Shown here: positions 1-8,975 of the stretch, one piece after another
How the letters are laid out: each line of letters starts with the position of its first letter
Position numbering within the stretch: position 1 is the stretch's first letter
NCBI GenBank assembly: GCA_017539125.1
Contig: JAFYHO010000085.1
Span: forward strand, 1-52,636
DNA from: Actinomycetaceae bacterium
GTDB lineage: Bacteria; Actinomycetota; Actinomycetes; Actinomycetales; Actinomycetaceae
Length of the DNA: 52,636 nt
Direction: 5' to 3'
Program-made: the position numbers and the translations under genes
Notes under the pieces: generated by a model
What the model saw: only the letters and a program-made list of their open reading frames with translations
What the model was told of the DNA's origin: nothing
Databases searched by the model: none

Positions 1-1669
1 CAAGGCGCGTGACCGGACCAGTCGCCCGCACACGCACATCAATTTTGCCATTGACTGTCGCCCCTTGAAGCTTTTTCCACGTTTTACCGCCGTCAGCTGA
101 ATACTCGACGGTAACGGTTGGTTTGGGCTGGTCTTTAGTGACGGCAAGGAGAGCATTGACAAGCCCATGCCCACGATATTCTTTTCTGTCGGACGGAGCT
201 TTAAGCGGAGTTCGCTCAGCGTGCTTATACAAAAGCGCACGTAATTGCTGCGGAGTATAGTCAGGGTGAATGCCTTTCAAAAGAGCAAGCACCCCCGCCG
301 CATGGGGCGCCGCCATAGAAGTGCCACCCATATAAGAGTATGCCTCAGAGTAACCACCGCTAGGTATCCGTGGAAAAGTCGAATAAATCTGATCCCCGGG
401 AGCAGCTACGTCAATACTGTTTTTACCCCAATTTGAACCAGATACGACTTCATGTCCACATCCTGTTTCTTCGGCGGAGTAGCGTCCGTAAATAGCATGG
501 ATAGTCTCAGCTGGATACATCCAATTCGTAGAAGACACATTGATAACATCGGGAAGCATTCCTGGATACACCTTGTTGTTTCGTATATTAACATTGCATT
601 TCCACACTTGTTCTCGCTTGTCCCAATAATCAAATGTTGTCGGCGAATCAAGGTTGAGATTGTTGTTCATAGCAGCTGCCACATGCGCAACACCTTTCTG
701 GCTCGCATAGGCTATAGAGCGCCGCATCAATTCCGCTTGCGCTGCATCTTCAGCGTTATTGGGATTCCAGAAGCCACCGAGTGAGGCATTAGTAATATCA
801 GTATCGTGCTCTGCCGCCCACGTATAGGCACATGCCAAATCCTCTGCGAACGTACTATCTTCTTTATTAAATACTTTGATGTCAACAAGAGTGGTGTTCT
901 TCGGGGCAACGCCACCAAATGGTCCGCCCCACCCTTCGTCACGTTGCTCGCTTACGATAATTCCAGCCACATGAGTGCCGTGGCCAATCGTGTCGTTATT
1001 CCCTTCCTTTAACGCAAACGGCTTGCCGTTACGCGCACAGTTAACAGAACGGCTGTAGTCTATTTTTCCACGCAGTTTTGAGTGCAAACCTGCAATTCCA
1101 GTATCAATAACGGCAACACTTACTGGCTCCAACGGAACATCCACATTGTATGCGTCAACAGCTTTTACAGTCTGTAAACCTACCCCTGTTCCTGGTCCAG
1201 GGCCTACAGCGGTTATCGCATCGTCCAAAGGAATATAGTTGCCCTTTTTCGCATTGGGCACAACAATTTCTGAATCCTCAACTGCAGTCCCATGCGTGGG
1301 TGCGATGGAGTGGACGCGAATACCGGCCGAGGCAAGAGCCTGGGCAAGCTTCTGCGAATAACCTGCCTTGGCAGCTTGGACAGTAAACGACGCAAACTGG
1401 GGGTACTGTGTCAAAACAACACCACCCTGTTCCTGGGAAATACGTGCAGCTGCCTGCACATTCGCAGCACTTGAGCCCTCAACAAGATTGATTGCGTAAT
1501 TATTGGGAACACCGTCATATGTCTTTTGCGTAGAAACATACTGGGCAATCGGCACGGCAGCCGATGCTGATTCGACTGGCACGACAAGGTACGTGCCAGC
1601 ACACGCAAAAGCCACCAAAGCCCCACTTACGCGAAGAAAAGTGCTTGAGAATATACGAGTAGAAGACAT
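1..1669 (-). CDS. Secreted subtilisin-like serine protease (peptidase S8), C-terminus cut by the window edge
   Basis: The frame is open from an ATG at 1669 to the left edge, giving 556 codons without a stop. An N-terminal signal peptide (about residues 1-38, hydrophobic core then an ASAA site) indicates export. The S8 catalytic triad is visible: Asp189 in VAVIDTGIAG, His230 in GHGTHVAGI and Ser451 in GGTSMAAPH. A propeptide-like region lies between the signal and the catalytic domain. The oxyanion-hole Asn is probably Asn335 in VAAAMNNNL, where most relatives have Gly before Asn rather than Met. After the catalytic domain a new domain begins (about residue 525, VEYSADGGKTWKK), like the Ig/fibronectin-type or wall-binding tails of actinobacterial surface proteases; the window ends inside it. 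An AAAGG ribosome site precedes the start. The family is certain; substrate and anchoring are unknown. Confidence 0.93.
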   Translation of the reverse strand, partial: MSSTRIFSSTFLRVSGALVAFACAGTYLVVPVESASAAVPIAQYVSTQKTYDGVPNNYAINLVEGSSAANVQAAARISQEQGGVVLTQYPQFASFTVQAAKAGYSQKLAQALASAGIRVHSIAPTHGTAVEDSEIVVPNAKKGNYIPLDDAITAVGPGPGTGVGLQTVKAVDAYNVDVPLEPVSVAVIDTGIAGLHSKLRGKIDYSRSVNCARNGKPFALKEGNNDTIGHGTHVAGIIVSEQRDEGWGGPFGGVAPKNTTLVDIKVFNKEDSTFAEDLACAYTWAAEHDTDITNASLGGFWNPNNAEDAAQAELMRRSIAYASQKGVAHVAAAMNNNLNLDSPTTFDYWDKREQVWKCNVNIRNNKVYPGMLPDVINVSSTNWMYPAETIHAIYGRYSAEETGCGHEVVSGSNWGKNSIDVAAPGDQIYSTFPRIPSGGYSEAYSYMGGTSMAAPHAAGVLALLKGIHPDYTPQQLRALLYKHAERTPLKAPSDRKEYRGHGLVNALLAVTKDQPKPTVTVEYSADGGKTWKKLQGATVNGKIDVRVRATGPVTRL

Positions 1670-1738
1670 GAGGACCCTTTCTTTTTCCGCTGTAAAAACT
1701 AGCGGCACATACAAAAACACACGCCACATCTACTGTGC

Positions 1739-1768
1739 ATACTAATGTCCCCTCCCTCGTTTTTTCAA
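1739..1768 (-). promoter_or_regulatory. Candidate sigma70-type promoter for the S8 protease
   Basis: On the minus strand TTGAAA (1768-1763) is followed after 18 bases by TAGTAT (1744-1739). This would give a leader of roughly 60 bases before the protease ATG at 1669. It is the best-matching box pair in the short gap between murJ and the protease, but it is a motif match only. Confidence 0.4.
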
Positions 1769-1832
1769 GCTGAACATACATCATGGGGTTTTTCAAAAGT
1801 GAGCAAACAATGACGGAGTAGGGCGACGACGG

Positions 1833-3410
1833 TTAGGATTTTTGGGTGAGTTGGAGGGCAGATCGGTCAAAGAGCCAGATCGTGGCAAAGCCTGCACCCA
1901 GCACAATCACCGCGCCACACAGCACAGCACAGATAAGCCCCCACACCATCGACATCGAGACAAGAATAAGACGCACGAGAACAAAAGCGATAGTAGAAGA
2001 AATAGCCGTCGAAACCACAAGGATAAGTGCCGCCTTAGCAATACCCGATGTCGCACCTTTACCGACTGTCGAGCGAATCGCAAGAATCTCCCCCACTGCC
2101 CCAATCGCCATACCGATAGACATTGAAATGCCGATAGCGATAAGCGTAGGTATACGCCCAGAAACACCCATGAGTGCCGCCACACCAAAACCGGCAACGA
2201 CGCTCAACCACGCCACAGAATTCGTCACGAACACAGCCCGCGAAGCCTCCACTGCATACAGCACACGCGAACAGTGATAAATCAACGAGAAACCGACAAG
2301 GCCCGGAGCCATAGCAATCATCGCAATATCCATGGACTGGGCAGAGCGCAAAAGGTTAAAAACAATCTGCGCGGGAGCTGCCATCACAATCAACAAGCCT
2401 GCGCTAATAATCCCGTTTTCCATCACCAGACGGGTCGATCGAGCCGTCAACATCTCCAAACCGGGACGCTCAGGCAAGGCCGCCGCCTCAGATAAACGTG
2501 GGAAAACAGCCGTTGCAATCGGAACAGTCAAGACGGCATAGGGTAAAAAATAGACAGCATTGGCGAAAGTGAAAATTGGGTACGCTCCCGTCCCGCCGTG
2601 TGAATTGGCAAACAACATCGCCGCCACAATATAGACCTGCTGGGCGAGCAGACCGCCCAAACCAGCCCCTGCCAGCTTGATAACCCTGCGCCCCACACCT
2701 TCTGGGAAAGTAAACGTCGGGCGTATCTTCGTCAAACGCATAACGGGAATAAGCTGGGGCAAAGAAAACACGACAACACCGAAAGTCGTACCCCAGCCCA
2801 AAACATAAACCGCACTATCACGGAGCAAAGCAGGCATATTCTGGTGTCCCTCAGCCAGCCACACAAAAAGCCCAAAAGTTGCCAGCACAGCAAAAGACGA
2901 CAGCATCGGGGCAAGCGCAGGAAGAAGGAAACGCTTATGTGCCTGCAAAACACCAGTCAAAACAACAGAAATCCCGTACAGCGGCACTTGAAAAGCGAAA
3001 ATCCTCAACAGCCGCGCGCCAAGCTCAACTTCTGCGCTGCTCGCCTGTGAGCCGAGCAAGAAATGCATAATAGGGTGCGCCGTGAAGAAAACAATAAACG
3101 CGACACCAAAGCCAATCACGCAAATCCACGTCAAGAGCGCCGAAGCTGTCTGACGCAACTCCTTGCCCATATTTGTGGCGAGAAAACCCGAAATAAGCGG
3201 GATAACTGCTCCCGCGAGCGCCCCGCCCGCAGCAACCTCAAATAAAACATTGGGCACGGTATTAGCAGTAGCAAAAGCAGAACCAGCCTGCGTATCACCC
3301 AAGGCACCGTTTTGTGCCCAGACTCGAACGAAGCCGACAATGCGTGAAAGGAGCGTCAGGACGGCAATCGTACCTGCCGCACCGGCAACAGACGCACCCA
3401 GCCTCCTCAT
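1833..3410 (-). CDS. murJ: Lipid II flippase MurJ (MviN)
   Basis: A 525-aa polytopic membrane protein of the MurJ/MviN branch of the MOP exporter superfamily. It is expected to flip lipid II across the cytoplasmic membrane for peptidoglycan synthesis. The start MRRLGASVAGAAGT and the following LLSRIVGFVRVW match the first transmembrane segment and the conserved arginine region of the family. About fourteen hydrophobic segments follow to the C-terminus. Unlike mycobacterial MviN there is no long cytoplasmic kinase-like extension, so this is a minimal flippase. It is the last gene of the leftward train, starting 5 bases after the stop of the MraY/WecA-like gene, so co-transcription with steA, steB and that gene is likely. 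The function is strongly supported by family; the physiological link to SteAB is inference. Confidence 0.9.
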   Translation of the reverse strand: MRRLGASVAGAAGTIAVLTLLSRIVGFVRVWAQNGALGDTQAGSAFATANTVPNVLFEVAAGGALAGAVIPLISGFLATNMGKELRQTASALLTWICVIGFGVAFIVFFTAHPIMHFLLGSQASSAEVELGARLLRIFAFQVPLYGISVVLTGVLQAHKRFLLPALAPMLSSFAVLATFGLFVWLAEGHQNMPALLRDSAVYVLGWGTTFGVVVFSLPQLIPVMRLTKIRPTFTFPEGVGRRVIKLAGAGLGGLLAQQVYIVAAMLFANSHGGTGAYPIFTFANAVYFLPYAVLTVPIATAVFPRLSEAAALPERPGLEMLTARSTRLVMENGIISAGLLIVMAAPAQIVFNLLRSAQSMDIAMIAMAPGLVGFSLIYHCSRVLYAVEASRAVFVTNSVAWLSVVAGFGVAALMGVSGRIPTLIAIGISMSIGMAIGAVGEILAIRSTVGKGATSGIAKAALILVVSTAISSTIAFVLVRLILVSMSMVWGLICAVLCGAVIVLGAGFATIWLFDRSALQLTQKS

Positions 3411-3415
3411 CGCTC

Positions 3416-4255
3416 TTAGCTCCGCCCTAGCTGGTCGAGACGGTTAAGCCACGGCGTATTGGCGATAATCTCGGTAAAAGAGTATTTCTCCGATAGCAAG
3501 GTCAAGCCGATGACGTCGCCGAGAGCGAGAACGCGAATAAAAGGATTGTGGACAGAAGCGATAGCAACGCCCAAACCTGCACCGAAAGCATTCGCCCCCA
3601 TATCTCCAAGCATCGTCTCTCCCTTCAAATCCTCAGGAGCACACGCCACTGCCGCCCCCAAAGAAGCAGCCCCCATTGTGGCGTGGACGGGATTAGGGGA
3701 AAACAGAGCAGGCAAACCAGCTGCCCCTCCAGCTTTAATCGCACGCCCCGGGCGCAAATCAAGCAAATTGATGAGATTTGCCGAGCCAGCTATGAGAACA
3801 CTTTGAGCGCCCCACTGTGTCAAGCGATGCCAGCGGCACGTGCCTGTGCGTTCCAAGAAAAGGCTACCGAGCACTGAGCCTGCACCAACAACGAAAATCT
3901 TGAGAGTCCCGCTCGTCAGCTTCCCCTCTTTCAAGGCACCCAAATGCCCTTTGAACCCCTTACTTTGGGCCTCAAAATCGTTTTCCTTATGGTCATCAAT
4001 ATAGCCAGCAGCAGAAGCAGAAGCCACGGAAATCAATGCCCCAATTTTTGCTTTCCCTGGCACAAAAACAGCCGTCCCAGCCAACACTCCCGCACTGAGG
4101 GCTATCCCCTCCGTCAACGAGACAGGCGTGCCGTCCTTATGCTGGCGCTCCCACGAGGCAAACTCCCCCGCGCGATGACGCACAAAAGAAGTGGCAGCGC
4201 GCGCAACTCCCGCCGAGGCAGCTGCGGCTCCTAAACGCCGAACAAGACTAGTCAT
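3416..4255 (-). CDS. MraY/WecA-like membrane glycosyl-1-phosphate transferase family protein
   Basis: A 279-aa membrane protein with several hydrophobic segments. It carries the three signature regions of the polyprenyl-phosphate sugar-1-phosphate transferase family: an Asp-Asp pair (87-88, GYIDDHKEND), NLLDLRPGRA (163-172, the position of the MraY Asn/Asp loop) and LGDMGANAFG (216-225, compare GDTGSLALG in MraY). It is smaller than MraY, and the loop reads DLRPGRA instead of the classical sequence, so it belongs to a divergent subfamily of unknown substrate. The frame is open upstream to 4321, but those codons lie inside steB. The chosen ATG at 4255 overlaps the steB stop by 8 bases; an ATG at 4264 is a second possibility. 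Its place between steB and murJ suggests a role in wall-precursor or teichoic-type polymer metabolism (inference). Confidence 0.7.
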   Translation of the reverse strand: MTSLVRRLGAAAASAGVARAATSFVRHRAGEFASWERQHKDGTPVSLTEGIALSAGVLAGTAVFVPGKAKIGALISVASASAAGYIDDHKENDFEAQSKGFKGHLGALKEGKLTSGTLKIFVVGAGSVLGSLFLERTGTCRWHRLTQWGAQSVLIAGSANLINLLDLRPGRAIKAGGAAGLPALFSPNPVHATMGAASLGAAVACAPEDLKGETMLGDMGANAFGAGLGVAIASVHNPFIRVLALGDVIGLTLLSEKYSFTEIIANTPWLNRLDQLGRS

Positions 4256-5231
4256 GATTGCCTGCATCGACACGCGTGCCGAAAGGAGCAGAAGCCCCAG
4301 GTCCAGAGCCCAAAGAGACATTATTGCCAGTGATAGCCGATGCTAAAGCGAAAACAGTATTGTAACCTCCCGCAGCTGTACCGGGGGAATCGACAGTTGA
4401 GCCAGCATTCGTCGACCGTAAATCCGTCAACAACGAGCCCTCACTAGCCTGACCAAGAGCCACAGTCGGTCCGCCTTTAGCAAAAGTCGTATAGAAAGTC
4501 TGCCAAATAGCATGTGCAGCTTTCTGCTCCTCCTGCTGAGCCTGGACCTTCTCCTTTTCCTCAGCGCTGAGAGTCTCAGACTCAGAAGCCGTATCGACAA
4601 GACCCGTCGGCACAACAATAAGTACCGCGTCCACCCCCTGCTCACTGCTCTGATTGAACGTTGCTAAGGCGTGGCCCTCGTCATTAACGGTGAAATAGCC
4701 AGCCAAAGACTGAATATTAGGATCGGCACTGGGGCCACGGGCAATCGTACTCAACGCTGTCGCGAGAACAGTAATAGGGTCACTTCCCTCGTCAACACCC
4801 TCGATATGCTCAGCCATTTGAGAAGCTAAAGCATTGCGATACGAGGCGTTATCACCGAGCACAAAGCCCTCTTCAAGCTGAATCTGTGCAGCAATGCTTC
4901 CGCCTGCTTTCTCGATACGTCCGCGCGCATTCTCAACATCGCTAGCATTGACTTGCGGAAGAAGAACAAGCCCGATGCGACGACCTTCAAGCGTTCCAGG
5001 AATAAGCTGCCCACCAGCAATTTCAAGAGCCGCATCCACACCGTCACGCTCTTGAGTCATCTGGTCAAGATCGCTGCGCAACTGCTCACGGGAGGTACGC
5101 AATTCAGTGACCTGGTCTTGCAGAGCATTACCAATTGAGTTCTGCAAAGGACCTGCCCCAAGAATAATGCCAAGAGCAAGCGCAAGAAAAACCGAAACAA
5201 GAGAGACGAGATGATAACGAAAATCAACCAT
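4248..5231 (-). CDS. steB: SteB/MctB family protein (copper transporter family, DUF3186)
   Basis: A 327-aa protein with one N-terminal membrane anchor (MVDFRYHLVSLVSVFLALAL, about residues 8-28). A heptad-rich coiled coil follows (about 30-70, ending near DQMTQERDGVD) and then an extracytoplasmic domain. This is the architecture of Rv1698 (MctB, implicated in copper handling in mycobacteria) and of corynebacterial SteB. SteB is reported to partner SteA and stimulate septal peptidoglycan hydrolysis at cell separation. In a genome probably lacking a mycolate outer membrane, the SteB role is the more likely one (inference). It begins 24 bases after the steA stop, and its end overlaps the next gene. 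The C-terminus is a low-complexity Gly/Ser/Ala tail. Confidence 0.8.
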   Translation of the reverse strand: MVDFRYHLVSLVSVFLALALGIILGAGPLQNSIGNALQDQVTELRTSREQLRSDLDQMTQERDGVDAALEIAGGQLIPGTLEGRRIGLVLLPQVNASDVENARGRIEKAGGSIAAQIQLEEGFVLGDNASYRNALASQMAEHIEGVDEGSDPITVLATALSTIARGPSADPNIQSLAGYFTVNDEGHALATFNQSSEQGVDAVLIVVPTGLVDTASESETLSAEEKEKVQAQQEEQKAAHAIWQTFYTTFAKGGPTVALGQASEGSLLTDLRSTNAGSTVDSPGTAAGGYNTVFALASAITGNNVSLGSGPGASAPFGTRVDAGNHD

Positions 5232-5255
5232 ATTCTTTCACTTCCTTCAAATGCC

Positions 5256-6434
5256 TCAGAATAACGACGTTATCCAATGCCATATGTCAGACCACCACGC
5301 CTGAACAATTCCAAATAATGTCTGTCCGCCAGCCGTCGCCCACAGTGCTGCCACAATAGCGATAAAACCTGCGACAAGCAAAGCGATAAGGAGACCCGTA
5401 GAAATACGCGAACGGTAGAGCAGGGATACTCCCTTGGCGTCCACAAGTCGGCTTCCTACGACGAGACGCGTGAGGAAGGTCGACGCCATACCCGCGCGCC
5501 CTTTATCGAGAAACTCAATCAACGTGTTGTGTGTACCGACGGCGACAATCAATTCTGCGTCTTTATCATCCGCAAGAAGCATGGCGACATCTTCACTTGT
5601 GCCTGTACAGGGGAAAACAATATGTTTGACGCCCAAATCTTCAACACGCTTCTTACCAGGGGCGCGCCCGTCACGATAAGCGTGAATAACCACCTCTGCC
5701 CCACAGGTCAAGGCATCATCGGAGACGGAATCCATATCCCCAACGATCATATCGGGAACATACCCTTCTTCGAGAACAGCGTCCGCTCCCCCGTCAACAC
5801 CAATAATGATGGGGTGGTACTCGCGAATATAAGGACGCAAAGCCGCTAAATCTTCCTTATAACGGTAGCCTCGAACGACCACAAGCACGTGCCGTCCTTC
5901 AAGTTCTGTCGAAATATCGGGGACACCAACACCGTCGAAAATCAAATCCTGCTCGCGCTCAACGTATTCCATCGTGTTACTCGCAAAAGCTTTGAGCTGC
6001 GTGGACATTCCAGCGCGGGCGGCCTCTTGAGAAGCATCGAGAGTCTCCTCATCTTGCCAAACACCCTGGGCAATAAGATTCTTTCCCTGGTAGACCGTGC
6101 CATCGCGCTCAACACGAATTTTGTCGCCCTCGCTCAGCTTCATAATATCTGCGCCCAAATCGTCAATGAGGGCAATCCCTGCATCAAAAAGGATTCGTGG
6201 TCCAAGATTGGGATAGCGCCCAGAGGTCGATTTTGCTGCGTTCAAAACGGCGACGGGCTTGCACGCCACAAGGGCTTCTGCGGCAACACGGTCAATATCT
6301 TCGTGGTTGATGACGGCGATATCTCCTGCCTTAAGACGTTTCGTCAAATTTTTTGTGCGCGCGTCAATGCGGACGCCGCCTGCTATCTCAGCAGTCTTCG
6401 CCGATGTACTTTTGCGATTAAAAGGAAAAGGCAC
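5256..6434 (-). CDS. steA: Cytokinetic ring-associated protein SteA (thiamine-pyrophosphokinase-like fold)
   Basis: A 392-aa protein. The central part (about residues 180-330) resembles a thiamine-pyrophosphokinase-type nucleotide-binding fold, with GVDGGADAVLEEG and VGDMDSVSDDAL. A single transmembrane helix follows near residues 347-370, with a short Trp-rich tail (WWSDIWHWI). This matches Rv1697 and corynebacterial SteA, a septal membrane protein acting with SteB. True thiamine kinase activity is not expected, since the conserved context is cell separation rather than thiamine synthesis. It starts 7 bases after the recN stop and precedes steB by 24 bases, an order conserved across actinobacteria. 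Confidence 0.85.
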   Translation of the reverse strand: MPFPFNRKSTSAKTAEIAGGVRIDARTKNLTKRLKAGDIAVINHEDIDRVAAEALVACKPVAVLNAAKSTSGRYPNLGPRILFDAGIALIDDLGADIMKLSEGDKIRVERDGTVYQGKNLIAQGVWQDEETLDASQEAARAGMSTQLKAFASNTMEYVEREQDLIFDGVGVPDISTELEGRHVLVVVRGYRYKEDLAALRPYIREYHPIIIGVDGGADAVLEEGYVPDMIVGDMDSVSDDALTCGAEVVIHAYRDGRAPGKKRVEDLGVKHIVFPCTGTSEDVAMLLADDKDAELIVAVGTHNTLIEFLDKGRAGMASTFLTRLVVGSRLVDAKGVSLLYRSRISTGLLIALLVAGFIAIVAALWATAGGQTLFGIVQAWWSDIWHWITSLF

Positions 6435-6441
6435 GTCTTTA

Positions 6442-8139
6442 TCATGCCATATGAACAGCCTCTAAGAGTTCAGCGGCGTGTGCTCGTGCCGCATCCGAGT
6501 TGCTTCCAGAAAGCATACGCGCCAACTCTTTTTCGCGCTCTTCTGCTTCAACTGTGGCAATAGAGCTTTGCGTAATCCCTGTTTGGGTGCCTTTTTCGAC
6601 GCGTATATGGGTAGAGGCGTAGGCGGCAACTTGGGCAAGATGCGTGACAACAATAACCTGCGAACTCTCACCAAGGCGGGCAAGGCGTGCGCCGATAGAC
6701 AGTCCAGCTTTGCCGCCAACTCCCGTATCGACTTCGTCAAAGAGGAATGTGGTATCTTCTGGCGCATTCTGCGAGGCTAAAGCAACTTCAAGGGCGAGCA
6801 TAATACGCGAGAGCTCACCGCCCGAGGCTGAACGGGCAAGCGGCAACAAAGGGGCTTCTTTGTGTGAAGCGAGAAGGAAGGTGACGGTATCCATGCCGTG
6901 TGCTGCCGGTTCACAGGGGCTCACCTCAACGACAAAACGCGCATCAGGCAAGGCGAGATCTGCAAGTTCGCCGCTCACAAGCTCCGAGAGGCGCTGCGCC
7001 TGAGCGCGGCGTATCTGGCTGAGCGCTGCCCCTTCTTTGTCCATCGTCTCGCGAGCCGCACGCACGTTTTCTTCGAGCTGCTCGCGACGCGCCTCTGGAT
7101 CACTCACATCTTCAAGACGCTTCCTCGCCTCTTCTGCCTCGGCAAGCGCCTCGTCCAAGCCCATTCCCAAGTCTTTGCGTAGGCCTTGTAAGGCTTGACG
7201 GCGAGCATACAGCTCCGATAAATGCTCAGGGTCAAGATAGGTTTCTCGACTGCGCTCGTTTAGTGTCTGAGCAATATCGGCTATTTCTTTTTCCGCCGCC
7301 TCTAGGCGGTCACGCAAATCAGTATCGCTACCGTCACGCCCCGCAAGATTCTCAAGCTGGCGCACAGCTGCGGCTATCGCGGATAGCGCATCCCCCTCTG
7401 TCTCGTCTGAGCCGAGTAGATAGGCACTCGCGCTGTCGTAAGCAAGGTAGCGTTCTTGCGCCCCCTCCAGGCGCTGTGTCTCTTCGCGCAAACGGTCTTC
7501 TTCTCCCTCTTCAGGCGCGATCTCGTCGATTTTGGCGAGGAACGCTTCAAGGGCGAGACGCTCTCTCGCTCCTTCTTTGCTGCGATTGGCAAAATCGTCA
7601 AGTGCTGCTTGCGCCTCGTGATAGCGACGATAAGCATCTGCGTATTTTTCACGCTGTACATGGCATTCTTCGCCCGCAAAAGTGTCGAGGGCAGTGCGCT
7701 GCTGGCTTGGGCTGACAAGGCGGATTTGATCCATTTGTCCGTGGACGGTGACAAGTTGGGCGGCAATCTCGTTCAAGGTGGAAACAGGGACGGCCTTCCC
7801 TCCAATAAAGGCACGTGAGCGCCCGTTAACTGGGATATGGCGCGCAATCAGAATGACACCTTCCCCATTATCGACTTCGTAGACACCTCCCACTTCGTCA
7901 ATCTGGGAGAGGACGGGAGAATCGGCTGGCACAACAAATGTGCCCTCGACTCGCGCAGCTTCCGCCCCATGACGCACTTTCGCAGGATCCGCTTTCGCAC
8001 CGAGCAAGAGCTGGAGGGAGGTGACTGCCATTGTTTTACCGGCGCCTGTCTCCCCTGTGAGCGCAATGAGATTATCGGGAAAAGTCAGCTCTGCTTCCGT
8101 AATAACCCCAAGGTTCTCAATGCGAAGATTCTCAATCAT
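6442..8139 (-). CDS. recN: DNA repair protein RecN (SMC-like ATPase)
   Basis: A 565-aa SMC-family ATPase acting in double-strand break repair. Walker A GETGAGKT lies at residues 29-36. Long charged coiled-coil arms fill the middle (about 150-375). The ABC signature SASGGELSR and Walker B FLFDEVDTGVGG lie near the C-terminus. Length and order are typical of RecN. The ATG overlaps the nadK stop by 4 bases (ATGA), indicating translational coupling. The nadK-recN-steA order is the usual actinobacterial arrangement. Confidence 0.95.
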   Translation of the reverse strand: MIENLRIENLGVITEAELTFPDNLIALTGETGAGKTMAVTSLQLLLGAKADPAKVRHGAEAARVEGTFVVPADSPVLSQIDEVGGVYEVDNGEGVILIARHIPVNGRSRAFIGGKAVPVSTLNEIAAQLVTVHGQMDQIRLVSPSQQRTALDTFAGEECHVQREKYADAYRRYHEAQAALDDFANRSKEGARERLALEAFLAKIDEIAPEEGEEDRLREETQRLEGAQERYLAYDSASAYLLGSDETEGDALSAIAAAVRQLENLAGRDGSDTDLRDRLEAAEKEIADIAQTLNERSRETYLDPEHLSELYARRQALQGLRKDLGMGLDEALAEAEEARKRLEDVSDPEARREQLEENVRAARETMDKEGAALSQIRRAQAQRLSELVSGELADLALPDARFVVEVSPCEPAAHGMDTVTFLLASHKEAPLLPLARSASGGELSRIMLALEVALASQNAPEDTTFLFDEVDTGVGGKAGLSIGARLARLGESSQVIVVTHLAQVAAYASTHIRVEKGTQTGITQSSIATVEAEEREKELARMLSGSNSDAARAHAAELLEAVHMA

Positions 8140-8975
8140 GCGCGCGAGCCTGCCCCCCGCCAGCCGTGGACGGGCAGTTGGAACTTGGTGACGAGACGAC
8201 CGGAGAAAGGAGTGTTGGTCAAACGCGCTAGGCGCACAGGGTAATGCCCTTTGACGACGGTAATCGTCGAGCCTAAAGGCGCCTCGAGTAGTCGGCGACC
8301 GTCACACCATAAGCGAGCATTTTCCTCAATTACTCGCACTTCAAGGCGGGAGTGAGGACCGACGACAAGCGGACGAGTAAACAAAGCATGAGCCGCGATG
8401 GGAGTGAGCAGCATACATTCAACATCGGGCCAGACGATTGGTCCACCGCCGGAGAAGTTATAGGCGGTCGAGCCTGTGGCGGTTGACATCACGACGGTGT
8501 CTGCTTTGAAGGAGGAGAGGTCGCGCCCATCAACACCAATATCGACACCGATCATACGTGCGTTTTCGGCGCGCTCAACTGCCGCTTCATTGAGCGCCCA
8601 GGTGCGCTCGATTCTGCCATCGGGATAGGCGACTTCAACGTCAATAGTCATGCGGTCCTCTGCACTCCACTGCCCCGCCACTACTTGCTCGATGACTCGT
8701 TTTAACTCGTCAGGATCAGCTTCGTTGAGGAAGCCAACGTGTCCGTAGTTGATTCCGAGGATAGGAATAGAAAGGGGCCGCCCGAACTCTGCGGCGTACA
8801 AAATTGTGCCGTCACCACCGAAAACGATAATAAGCTCAGCACCTTGAGCATCGTCCTGTGTGGCAATTTCTACCGCTTCGATATCGCATTGGGAGAAGAA
8901 GTCTGCCGCCTCATGCAGCGATGTGCGGGCATTGGGGTGAGACGCATTTGCCAGCATGGCGATTTTTCGGCTCAT
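8136..8975 (-). CDS. nadK: NAD kinase
   Basis: A 279-aa ATP(polyphosphate)-NAD kinase that phosphorylates NAD to NADP in the cytoplasm. The GGDGT motif is at residues 53-57, and the second NAD-binding region reads STATGSTAYNFSGGGP, both diagnostic of the family. The C-terminus (GWRGAGSRA) is short and variable. It overlaps tlyA upstream by 4 bases and recN downstream by 4 bases, so tlyA-nadK-recN look like one coupled unit. Confidence 0.95.
   Translation of the reverse strand: MSRKIAMLANASHPNARTSLHEAADFFSQCDIEAVEIATQDDAQGAELIIVFGGDGTILYAAEFGRPLSIPILGINYGHVGFLNEADPDELKRVIEQVVAGQWSAEDRMTIDVEVAYPDGRIERTWALNEAAVERAENARMIGVDIGVDGRDLSSFKADTVVMSTATGSTAYNFSGGGPIVWPDVECMLLTPIAAHALFTRPLVVGPHSRLEVRVIEENARLWCDGRRLLEAPLGSTITVVKGHYPVRLARLTNTPFSGRLVTKFQLPVHGWRGAGSRA

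Noticed and set aside
4256..4321. N-terminal extension of the MraY-like protein to an ATG at 4321
   Set aside because: It would overlap steB by 74 bases and adds residues that do not resemble the family; an ATG at the steB stop is more natural.
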